A stretch of DNA of 64,000 nt from Desulfomicrobium baculatum DSM 4028 (GTDB lineage: Bacteria > Desulfobacterota > Desulfovibrionia > Desulfovibrionales > Desulfomicrobiaceae), in contig NC_013173.1 of the NCBI RefSeq assembly GCF_000023225.1, positions 3,164,501 through 3,228,500 on the forward strand. Direction: 5' to 3'. The notes beneath the pieces are model-generated. The model was given only the letters and a program-made list of their open reading frames with translations, did not search any database and had not been told where the DNA came from. Positions 9,895-17,021 of the stretch are shown here, piece after piece (position 1 is the first letter of the stretch; each line of letters starts with the position of its first letter). Made by a program: the position numbers and the translations under genes.

Positions 9895-10605
9895 TTAATG
9901 CGCTTCTTCGAATGCTCCCTTCAGGTACAGCATGGAGAGCATGAAGAAGACCAAAGCCTGAATGACTTTCAGCAACATGAACAGGAAGTAAATCGGAACG
10001 GTGGAAACGACCGGAGCCAGCATGAAGAGCAGCACCAGAACGATTTCCTCACCCTTGATGTTTCCGAAAAGTCGCAAAGAGAGTGAAAGCATGCGAGCGA
10101 AATGCCCGATTACCTCAATGGGAAAGATAAGCGGAGCAAGCCACGGCACCGGACCGGTGAAATGATGGATGTAGTGGAATCCATGCAGCTTGAAGCCCCA
10201 ATACTGGTAGTACACGAACACGAACACGGCCATGGCCAGCGTGGTGTTGATATTCGCCGTGGGAGCATCCAGACCGGGCACCAAACCTTCATAGTTGCTG
10301 AACAGAATGAAGATGAAAAGGGTCGCAAGCACCGGGAAGACCTTTCGACCGTCTTCGCCCATGTTGGCGACAACAAAATTCTCAAGTGATTCGATGAGCA
10401 GTTCAAAAAAATTCTGCAACCCTTTAGGAACAAGGGAGAGTTTTTTCGTGGCCAATATGCCAAGAGCGATGAGCACACCCATGACCACCCACGCGTGGAG
10501 GACCTGGCCCGGTATCAAGCTGTGGCCATGAGCATCCACGAGACCAATGGCTTTTACTACTTCCTCTACTAAGAAAATTGGATGTAAATCCCCTGCCATT
10601 TTCAC
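9895..10605 (-). CDS. atpB: F-type ATP synthase F0 subunit a
   Basis: Subunit a provides the ion half-channels beside the c ring. The 236-residue protein is strongly hydrophobic, with the conserved helix LSLSLRLFGNIKGEE containing the essential Arg, and further spans in the C-terminal half (LLFMLAPVVSTVPIYFLFML). It overlaps the upstream atpI-like gene by 4 bp and is followed by atpE. Confidence 0.97.
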   Translation of the reverse strand: MKMAGDLHPIFLVEEVVKAIGLVDAHGHSLIPGQVLHAWVVMGVLIALGILATKKLSLVPKGLQNFFELLIESLENFVVANMGEDGRKVFPVLATLFIFILFSNYEGLVPGLDAPTANINTTLAMAVFVFVYYQYWGFKLHGFHYIHHFTGPVPWLAPLIFPIEVIGHFARMLSLSLRLFGNIKGEEIVLVLLFMLAPVVSTVPIYFLFMLLKVIQALVFFMLSMLYLKGAFEEAH

Positions 10606-11018
10606 GCCTCCTTAGAAGTTTTCCCCAAAAATTGTGACATTCCCCAAAGCAAAATATTGATCAGCACGGTGGAAAAACCCATCAGCAGCCAGACACCAGA
10701 AGAATCCAGATGGGCGATCAGCACATAAAAAGCCAATGCTGTGATCATCATGCGCCCATAAAAGCTGAAAATCTGAACCACCACCGCACTTTTTTGCAAA
10801 TAGACCAATTCCTGAATCAACTTGGCCAGCGCCAGAAAGTTAAGGGTTCCGAGCAGCACGCCGGTAACCAGATCCACCCCTTTCCAGCCAAAGGCCAATG
10901 CCGGCAAGACGCCTAGCAGAATATAGAGTTGACGCGACGCCATCTTGCGCACCTCCGGGACATGAAATCCCCGGGTGTAAAGAACGCGTTCAATCTTTTT
11001 CTGTATCATTGCGAGCAT
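10602..11018 (-). CDS. atpI: ATP synthase subunit I family protein
   Basis: This 138-residue protein has four predicted membrane spans starting near LYILLGVLPALAFGWKGVDL and sits directly before atpB. That position and architecture match the AtpI-like assembly proteins, which help build the c ring and are weakly conserved in sequence. It overlaps the preceding gene by 29 bp and atpB by 4 bp, so translation is probably coupled. Starts at 11018 or 11009 are possible. Confidence 0.75.
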   Translation of the reverse strand: MLAMIQKKIERVLYTRGFHVPEVRKMASRQLYILLGVLPALAFGWKGVDLVTGVLLGTLNFLALAKLIQELVYLQKSAVVVQIFSFYGRMMITALAFYVLIAHLDSSGVWLLMGFSTVLINILLWGMSQFLGKTSKEA

Positions 11019-11253
11019 CGGCTTCCGCTTCTTTCTTTTGGATACGCTGCATTTCGCGGAACATGTTCCTGTATCCGGCGATGATCCCGAACACCAAGAA
11101 AATCAGCGTCAACCACGGTTTCGTTTCGAAATATTTGTCGAGGTAATAGCCCATGGCAAAGCCAACGATTACCCCGGACACCAGCTGAAGCCCCATCACC
11201 GAAGCAATACCCAGCGACTCGAAATGTTTAGAATTTTTCTTGTTAAAGAGCAT
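10990..11253 (-). CDS. AtpZ/AtpI-type small F0 membrane protein
   Basis: The 87-residue protein has two membrane helices (about residues 17-39 and 48-64) and the segment MGYYLDKYFETKPWLTLIF, typical of the AtpZ/AtpI two-helix family found in front of F0 genes. I chose the ATG at 11253 (MLFNKKNSKHFESLG); longer in-frame starts would add a segment unlike the family. Homologues are linked to c-ring assembly or magnesium supply. It is the first gene of this F0 transcript. Confidence 0.75.
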   Translation of the reverse strand: MLFNKKNSKHFESLGIASVMGLQLVSGVIVGFAMGYYLDKYFETKPWLTLIFLVFGIIAGYRNMFREMQRIQKKEAEADARNDTEKD

Positions 11254-11290
11254 ATGTTCGTCTCGATGGGTTTTCGCTGTCCCAAATCGT

Positions 11291-11308
11291 TCGTGCAATA
11301 AATCACAA
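11291..11308. promoter_or_regulatory. Rex-like operator upstream of the F0 ATP synthase genes
   Basis: TCGTGCAATAAATCACAA is an 18-bp Rex-type inverted repeat; read on the other strand it matches TTGTGAA-N4-TTCACAA at 11 of 14 fixed positions. It lies 38 bp before the first F0 gene. With rex three genes away, control of ATP synthase by NADH status is a reasonable inference. Confidence 0.5.
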
Positions 11309-11389
11309 ATCGAAGTCGGGGCTACCACACCCCCCAACTTCGCGTCAACCAAAGTTTTTCACCTGATCAATTATAAAGGCCCTCCGCCT

Positions 11390-11527
11390 ATGTCCCGTGC
11401 GCATTCCTTAAAATCAAAGCGCATGCGTGTCCGGACCGGTCGGCTTGCCAGCCGCACCTATTCGCACTATGCCCGGACACGAAATCAACAACCCTGGCGC
11501 AAAAGCCAGCAGCACGAGAATCAATGA
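11390..11527 (+). CDS. Small basic ORF coupled to the Lon-like protease gene
   Basis: This 45-codon frame runs from an ATG at 11390 to a TGA that overlaps the start codon of the next gene (ATGA). The product is very basic (many Arg, Lys and His) and unlike any family I recognise. A TATAAA box lies at 11372-11377. There is no clear ribosome site, so it may be untranslated leader. Confidence 0.25.
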   Translation: MSRAHSLKSKRMRVRTGRLASRTYSHYARTRNQQPWRKSQQHENQ

Positions 11528-13959
11528 AAACCATCCCTGAACTCAAAGTCCGCCAACTCAAGATCGAGCCGGATCCGCGCAAGATCCTGCGCAGCACCGA
11601 CATCCGCGACAACGTCAGCGCCGTATGCCTTTTCCAGCCCCGTGCCCGCAAGGCCCTGGAGATGGGCCTCTCCATACCGGGCATGGAATACAATGTTTAT
11701 GTTGCCGGAGAACCGGGACTTGGCCGGACATATCTTGTCGAAAACTTTCTTCTTCCCCGGGCCCAGACAGGTACGACGCCACCAGACCTCGTCTATCTGA
11801 ACAATTTCGACAACCCTGACAAGCCACTCCTGGTCAGCCTTACGCCCGGCCAGGGGAAAATCCTCAAAGAGAACCTGCAGCGCATCGTCAAGCGCCTTCG
11901 CCGCGACCTGCCGCGTCACTTTGAGCAGGCCAGCTATCTCCGACTGCAGAACAAGCTCTTCACCAAGCTGGCCCTGGTGCGCGACGACCTGATGGACAGA
12001 ATGGATGAAGCCGCCCAGAAAAAGGGGTTCAGCCTGAACATCGACGACTCCGGGGCGGTATCGCTGACACCGCTGGTGGACGGCAAAGTCCTCAGTTCGG
12101 AAGAATTCGAACGTCTTGAGTCCTCCCAGAAAAAAGTCATCAAGGATCAAAGCAGCGCCGTGCTCAACACCATTGCGGACCTTTCGCGACTGGTCAACAA
12201 AAGTGAGCAGGAATTCCGGGCCAAGGAAGTGCAGTTGGCGCAAGAGCATGCCGCGAGCCTCGTGGACCGCCTGCTTATGCCGATCCACAAAAAATTCGCC
12301 GACAACAAGGCTCTCAAGAAGTATTTCGATTCCTTCAAGGAAGACATCCTCGAAAACCTGCCCCACTACCAGGGCCGACAGGAACGGGAACCGCGCACGG
12401 GCCCGGAGCAGCAAGGCGAAGGCCTGTCGGACTCCTTCTTTGGGCGCTATGATGTCAACCTCTTTGTGGACAATTCCGAAGTCACCGGCGCGCCCGTGGT
12501 CAAGGAGATCAACCCCGGCTTTTTCAACCTCCTCGGATGCGTGGAGCGTGAAACGGAATGGGGCACCTACTACACCGATTTCTCCCTGATCAAGGCCGGG
12601 GCGGTGCACCGGGCCAACGGTGGCTTTCTCATACTGCGCGTGGATGACCTCTTGAACCACCCCGCCGCCTGGGAAGGCCTGCTGCGCTGCCTGCGCACCA
12701 AGCAGTCGAGCCTGGACGACCCCACGGATCATTATGACATGCTGCGCACCCGCACCATCAGCCCGGACCCGATCCCGCTTTCCCTCAAGGTGCTGCTCAT
12801 CGGTGACGACGAGACATACGAACTGCTCTACATGCACGACGAGCGGTTCAGGAAGATATTCAAGCTCAAGGCTCATATCCAGGACACCGTGGAACGCACG
12901 CCCGAATCCATCACCGGATATGCCCAGGCCCTGGACCGCGCCGGACGCGAAACCGGCCTGCGCGGGTTCACCAAGGACGCTTACGCCGAGCTTGTGAACT
13001 ATTCGACCCGCATGGCCGAGGACAGGGAACGACTGTCGCTGCATTTCTCGCATTTACGCGAAATCATGATCGAATCCAATGCATTGGCCATCAGCCAGGA
13101 CAAGCGCATCATCGACGCCGGCATCGTCAAGCTGGCTCTGGATGAGCGTGAATACCGGACCAATCTGTACCAGGAAGAATTCCTGCGGGAATACGACCGC
13201 AGATCCATCAAGGTCCTCACCCAGGGACAGGGAGTCGGCGTGGCCAACGGCCTGTCCGTGACCCAGGTGGGGGATTACGTCATGGGCCTGCCCCATCAGA
13301 TTTCCTGCACTGTAGGCGTGGGTCACGGCGGCATCATGGACCTGGAACGGGAGGCCGAACTGGGCGGACCCATTCATACCAAGGGCATGATGATCCTCAA
13401 GAGCTATTTCGTGAACCTCTTTGCCCGCAACAAACCGCTCGTGCTGACCGGCAGTCTGTGCTTCGAACAGAGCTACGCCCAGGTCGACGGAGACTCGGCA
13501 TCCGGCGCGGAACTGGCCGCCCTGCTCTCCGCCCTCTCAAACGTGCCGATCCGTCTCGACCTGGCCTTCACTGGGGCCATCTCCCAGTCGGGAGCGATCA
13601 TGGCCGTGGGCGGGGTCACGCACAAGGTGGAGGGCTTTTTTGAGGTCTGCAGGAGACGCGGCCTCACCGGCCAGCAGGGAGTCCTGCTGCCCAGAGACAA
13701 CATCGTGCACCTGGTGCTCAGGGACAATGTGCTGCAGGCCATAAAGGACGGGCAGTTCCATATCCACCCCGTGAGCACCATCGAGGAGGCCATGGAGTTC
13801 CTGACCGGCACACGAGCGGGCGAGCGTTTGAAAGACGGCCGCTTTTCGCCGAACTCCATCTACGCGGCCGTGGACGAAAGGCTGACTGAGCTCGCGGTTC
13901 TGGCCGAAAAGAAATGCGCCATGCCCAGGCGAAAAAGTATTAAAAAAGCCGGATCCTAG
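11524..13959 (+). CDS. ATP-dependent protease, Lon family (AAA_32/LonB-like)
   Basis: This 811-residue protein combines an unusual AAA+ region with a C-terminal Lon protease domain. The nucleotide-binding loop near residues 62-69 reads GEPGLGRT, with Arg where Lys is usual. The serine-lysine dyad is visible as S658 in DGDSASGAE and K701 in GGVTHKVEG; the 43-residue spacing equals that of E. coli Lon (S679-K722). It resembles the YcbZ-like AAA_32-Lon_C group, whose substrates are poorly known. It is a single gene ending in a shared terminator. Confidence 0.9.
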   Translation: MKTIPELKVRQLKIEPDPRKILRSTDIRDNVSAVCLFQPRARKALEMGLSIPGMEYNVYVAGEPGLGRTYLVENFLLPRAQTGTTPPDLVYLNNFDNPDKPLLVSLTPGQGKILKENLQRIVKRLRRDLPRHFEQASYLRLQNKLFTKLALVRDDLMDRMDEAAQKKGFSLNIDDSGAVSLTPLVDGKVLSSEEFERLESSQKKVIKDQSSAVLNTIADLSRLVNKSEQEFRAKEVQLAQEHAASLVDRLLMPIHKKFADNKALKKYFDSFKEDILENLPHYQGRQEREPRTGPEQQGEGLSDSFFGRYDVNLFVDNSEVTGAPVVKEINPGFFNLLGCVERETEWGTYYTDFSLIKAGAVHRANGGFLILRVDDLLNHPAAWEGLLRCLRTKQSSLDDPTDHYDMLRTRTISPDPIPLSLKVLLIGDDETYELLYMHDERFRKIFKLKAHIQDTVERTPESITGYAQALDRAGRETGLRGFTKDAYAELVNYSTRMAEDRERLSLHFSHLREIMIESNALAISQDKRIIDAGIVKLALDEREYRTNLYQEEFLREYDRRSIKVLTQGQGVGVANGLSVTQVGDYVMGLPHQISCTVGVGHGGIMDLEREAELGGPIHTKGMMILKSYFVNLFARNKPLVLTGSLCFEQSYAQVDGDSASGAELAALLSALSNVPIRLDLAFTGAISQSGAIMAVGGVTHKVEGFFEVCRRRGLTGQQGVLLPRDNIVHLVLRDNVLQAIKDGQFHIHPVSTIEEAMEFLTGTRAGERLKDGRFSPNSIYAAVDERLTELAVLAEKKCAMPRRKSIKKAGS

Positions 13960-13979
13960 AAAGGGACCCGGCTCTTTTT
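13942..13979. terminator. Bidirectional terminator between the protease gene and tolC
   Basis: AGCCGG (13947-13952) pairs with CCGGCT (13968-13973), with A-rich and T-rich flanks. The two genes converge on it. Confidence 0.75.
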
Positions 13980-15286
13980 CACTGCGCCAGAAGTTCCGGA
14001 TTTCTTTGGCCCATGGCTCCATAGAGTTCAGCCACGGACCGCTCATAGTCCGAAAGCGCCTCGTGCAGACTGGCTTCACTGAGCGTCTGCTTGGCCTGGG
14101 CGTCGAGCACGTCCGTATTGGTGCCCACCTGGGCCTCGTATCTGGCCACGGCCATGCGGTAGCTCTCCTTGGCGGCGATCAGCCCTTGCCTGGCGGCAGA
14201 GATGCGTTTTTCGGCGGTTTCAATCTGCAGAAAGCTCTTCTTGACCTCAAACGCGGCGTCGTTCTCAAGATTCAGATATTCCTGACCCAGCCGGCTCACA
14301 TTTTTTTCCGCCTGCTTTTCCCCGTAGTAGGTCTTTCCCCATTCGAAGAAAGTCCACTTCATTCCAACCTGCGCGTTCCACTGACTGGGCGTATGATAGT
14401 CTCCACCGTGCACCAGGGGATCCTCTCCGGCCCGGACGTAGTTGAAATCCGCGCCGACCTGCGGGTAATACGGCACCGCCGCGAGCACCTTGTCCTTTTC
14501 GGCCAACATGACGGACTGCCGGGCAATGCGCAGATCCGGACGGTGCTGCCCGGCGCGCGCCAGACATTCTTCAAGGGTCAGCGGCATGGGAAAATATCGC
14601 AACTCCCCGGCATACTCCACGTCCGCTTCCACGCTCTTGCCAAGCAGGGTGTTGAGTTGCGCGTTCAACGTCGCTTCATTGTTTTTCGCGGACAGCATGA
14701 GCTGCTCGGCATTGGCCACATCGACCTCGGCCTGCAGCATATCGAGCTTTGGACGCAGGCCAACCTCGTAAAAAGCGGTGCTCACCTTCAACTGCGACCG
14801 CAGACGGACAAGGGAATCCTCGGCAGAGCGGACATTCTCCCGGGCCTGCAACAGACGCAAAAACGTGTCCTGAATGGCAACGATCAGCTGCAACTCGACA
14901 TTGTCGATCTGCGATGCGGCCTGCTCCTTCTGCAAAATGGTTTTTTCATGCGTCGTCAGCAGGTTGAATCCCGTGAACAGCGGCTGATGCACGTTGAAGA
15001 CAAGCTCCCAGTTGTCAAGCGCGCCTGCGGTGAACCCAAGGGACTGCGGCCGCTCATCGAGCCGGGTGTAGCCATACTGGGTGCTCAGGGCTGGCCCAAA
15101 GGCGGCCTTGGCCGACTTGACGGCATAGTCCGACGCAGAAAGCGCCTCCCGCGCGGCCAGAATTGAAGGGTTCGACTTGAGCCCGATCTCCACCGCCTCT
15201 CGCATGGTCAAGGTCTCTGCCCCCCAGGCAGAAAAAGAAAATAGGCAAAAAACGATCAGGCACAGACTGCACTTCCATATCTTCAT
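13979..15286 (-). CDS. TolC family outer membrane protein
   Basis: TolC-type proteins form the outer-membrane and periplasmic tunnel of efflux or type I secretion systems. I chose the ATG at 15286 (435 residues) because GGAG lies 7 bp upstream and it starts a clean signal peptide (MKIWKCSLCLIVFCLFSFSA, cleavage after AWG). Two long coiled-coil repeats follow, the first beginning LTMREAVEIGLKSNPSI and the second LTLEECLARAGQHRPDL. No pump or membrane-fusion gene is adjacent, so its partner is unknown. Confidence 0.9.
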   Translation of the reverse strand: MKIWKCSLCLIVFCLFSFSAWGAETLTMREAVEIGLKSNPSILAAREALSASDYAVKSAKAAFGPALSTQYGYTRLDERPQSLGFTAGALDNWELVFNVHQPLFTGFNLLTTHEKTILQKEQAASQIDNVELQLIVAIQDTFLRLLQARENVRSAEDSLVRLRSQLKVSTAFYEVGLRPKLDMLQAEVDVANAEQLMLSAKNNEATLNAQLNTLLGKSVEADVEYAGELRYFPMPLTLEECLARAGQHRPDLRIARQSVMLAEKDKVLAAVPYYPQVGADFNYVRAGEDPLVHGGDYHTPSQWNAQVGMKWTFFEWGKTYYGEKQAEKNVSRLGQEYLNLENDAAFEVKKSFLQIETAEKRISAARQGLIAAKESYRMAVARYEAQVGTNTDVLDAQAKQTLSEASLHEALSDYERSVAELYGAMGQRNPELLAQ

Positions 15287-15406
15287 AAAACACTCCGAAG
15301 CCGGTTGTTTGGATAGTTTTCCAGGCAATGAGGGCCGCATACTCCTCCCCTTCTCAAAAGGCCACCCCGCCGCCACGTCCGGCCCTTGACTTGTGAAGAA
15401 AAGAAC

Positions 15407-15435
15407 TTGAAGTCAAGCAGGATCTCGCTTATAAT
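15407..15435 (+). promoter_or_regulatory. Sigma-70 type promoter for the 32-residue peptide and tRNA-Arg
   Basis: TTGAAG (15407-15412) and a perfect TATAAT (15430-15435) are separated by 17 bp. This is one of the best promoter matches in the window and lies 34 bp before the start codon of the small gene. Confidence 0.7.
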
Positions 15436-15469
15436 TTTGGACTAGATCATAATCAAGAGGAGGCATCCC

Positions 15470-15568
15470 ATGTTTTCTGGACTTATTCTTGCCCTGGGTC
15501 TTTGCTGTGTCGGCCTGATCGTTTATTCCCTGAACAAGGAACACGGCCCCGACAAACATCATCATTAA
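15470..15568 (+). CDS. 32-residue single-span membrane peptide
   Basis: The frame from the ATG at 15470 encodes 32 residues: one hydrophobic helix (about 2-20, containing LGLCCVGLIVYSL) and a short polar tail ending in three His. It has a near-perfect AGAGGAGG ribosome site and a strong promoter, which makes expression likely. The stop lies 9 bp before tRNA-Arg. I do not recognise the family; it could be a small subunit of a membrane complex. Confidence 0.6.
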   Translation: MFSGLILALGLCCVGLIVYSLNKEHGPDKHHH

Positions 15569-15577
15569 TCACCTGTT

Positions 15578-15654
15578 CCGCCCTTAGCTCAGCTGGATAG
15601 AGTAGCGGACTTCGAATCCGTTGGTCGCATGTTCGAATCATGCAGGGCGGGCCA
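15578..15654 (+). tRNA. trnR: tRNA-Arg (TCG anticodon)
   Basis: The acceptor strand CCGCCCT starts at 15578 and pairs with AGGGCGG. The anticodon loop is CTTCGAA, the T arm is ATGTTCGAATCAT, and CCA is encoded at 15652-15654. It is probably cotranscribed with the small membrane peptide gene. Confidence 0.96.
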
Positions 15655-15765
15655 TCCAGGCGGATAGCGATGCGGAGCGAAGGGTTGCCTCTCCGGGGGC
15701 AACGGGTCTGCCGGGCTCGGACTTGAACGCGATGACGGAAATTCGAAAAAGTGCAAAATTCCCTC

Positions 15766-15794
15766 TTGCCTTCGTTCCTCCCTTTGCATAAAAG
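15766..15794 (+). promoter_or_regulatory. Candidate promoter of the first tRNA-Phe gene
   Basis: TTGCCT (15766-15771) and TAAAAG (15789-15794) are separated by 17 bp and end 18 bp before the tRNA. Confidence 0.45.
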
Positions 15795-15812
15795 CACCTC
15801 TCACCACACGTT

Positions 15813-15888
15813 GCCGGGGTAGCTCAGTCGGTAGAGCAGGGGACTGAAAATCCCCGTGTCGGCAGTTCAACTCTGTCCCCCGGCACCA
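15813..15888 (+). tRNA. trnF: tRNA-Phe (GAA anticodon), copy 1
   Basis: The acceptor GCCGGGG pairs with CCCCGGC, the anticodon loop reads CTGAAAA, and CCA is encoded. It is identical to the copy at 16068. The T arm is CAGTTCAACTCTG. Confidence 0.97.
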
Positions 15889-15895
15889 TGAAATC

Positions 15896-15923
15896 AAGGT
15901 CGCACTACGCGGCCTTTTTTTTT
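15896..15923 (+). terminator. Terminator of tRNA-Phe copy 1
   Basis: AGGTCGC (15897-15903) pairs imperfectly with GCGGCCT (15909-15915), followed by nine T. Confidence 0.8.
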
Positions 15924-16024
15924 GTGCCCCGTCCGCTTCATATCAAAAACAACCTGCGATCCGCCGCGACTTACGTTGGGGGAACCGAACATGGCACGTA
16001 ATTTCACAAACTTCATTTTTGGAC

Positions 16025-16053
16025 TTGCCAAAACAGACCGATTTCCATAGTAA
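16025..16053 (+). promoter_or_regulatory. Candidate promoter of the second tRNA-Phe gene
   Basis: TTGCCA (16025-16030) and TAGTAA (16048-16053) are separated by 17 bp. The upstream flank is unrelated to that of copy 1. Confidence 0.4.
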
Positions 16054-16067
16054 CGGTCTTCCGTTGA

Positions 16068-16143
16068 GCCGGGGTAGCTCAGTCGGTAGAGCAGGGGACT
16101 GAAAATCCCCGTGTCGGCAGTTCAACTCTGTCCCCCGGCACCA
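16068..16143 (+). tRNA. trnF: tRNA-Phe (GAA anticodon), copy 2
   Basis: The 76 bases including CCA are identical to the first tRNA-Phe, and the identity runs on into the 3' flank and terminator with only two changes in the stem-loop. This is a recent duplication. Confidence 0.97.
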
Positions 16144-16150
16144 TGAAATC

Positions 16151-16180
16151 AAGGTCGCGCTATGCGGCCTTTTTTCTTTT
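16151..16180 (+). terminator. Terminator of tRNA-Phe copy 2
   Basis: AAGGTCGC and GCGGCCT form the same stem as after copy 1, followed by a T run broken by one C. Confidence 0.8.
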
Positions 16181-16364
16181 CAAGAAGCGTGCAGAGCATC
16201 CCGCACTCCCGGACACCATGCCCCGCCAGCCGCACGAATCTTGCCGCGCATGCTGCCTGCATGCGAAGACCGGTTTCACGTTTCCGCCACAAATCTTGAC
16301 GAAACCGGGCCGGAGCACCTAACCTGAGCGGATGCACCGGTCTTGAATCAGGAGAATTCCGCCC

Positions 16365-16952
16365 ATGCTTATCACCCAACGACGCTTTTCAAACACCTTC
16401 ACGTTCACGTTCGAGCCGGACACCCTGACCTACTCCAGAACCGACGCCTATGGCTCGCATTCCTTCGAACTGCCCTACGGCTCCATAGGCATGGACCCGC
16501 ACCGGACCACGGAACGAAACGCGACCCTGTTCAACGGAGGGATTCTCCTTTCGGTCTGGGGACTGGCCCAGGCGGGATACGCACTGGCTCACGGCGACCC
16601 TCTCGGGATCATCTTCCTCTTCCCGGGGATCGCGTGCTTCCTGCTCCATGTTCTGACCAAAATCGAGCTGACATCACTCGGCTCCGACGCCGGAGAAATC
16701 GTGCTGCTCCACGACAAGCAGCACGACCGCATCATGGAGACAATACAGGAACGCAGAAAAAAACAGCTGCTCGAATGGTATGGAAACATCAACTTCGCCA
16801 ATGATCCCGAAGAGGAAATACGCAAATTCCACTGGCTCCACTCCCAGCATCTGATCAGCGAAGGCCAGTTGCAGCAGATCATCACAACCATCCGCAACGC
16901 CGACATCGAAGGGATGGACGGGATCGACGATTCTATCCCGCCCCAGCAATAA
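16365..16952 (+). CDS. Uncharacterised membrane protein with two spans
   Basis: This 195-residue protein has a polar N-terminal region (1-53), two adjacent membrane helices (about 55-75 and 79-98) and a charged cytoplasmic C-terminal half with predicted helices (RIMETIQERRKKQLLEWYG). An AGGAGA ribosome site precedes the ATG. I do not recognise the family. It is a single gene between the tRNA-Phe repeats and the convergent HD-HAD gene. Confidence 0.75.
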   Translation: MLITQRRFSNTFTFTFEPDTLTYSRTDAYGSHSFELPYGSIGMDPHRTTERNATLFNGGILLSVWGLAQAGYALAHGDPLGIIFLFPGIACFLLHVLTKIELTSLGSDAGEIVLLHDKQHDRIMETIQERRKKQLLEWYGNINFANDPEEEIRKFHWLHSQHLISEGQLQQIITTIRNADIEGMDGIDDSIPPQQ

Positions 16953-17021
16953 TCCCTCTGACAACAGGGGAGCGCGGGGAGCAACCATTTTCACCCCCTG
17001 GCTGGCCCCGCTCATCCTTTT

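Noticed and set aside
11521-13053. A 510-codon frame opposite the Lon-like protease
   Set aside because: High-GC codon usage in the real gene leaves long antisense frames; there is no family similarity and no ribosome site.
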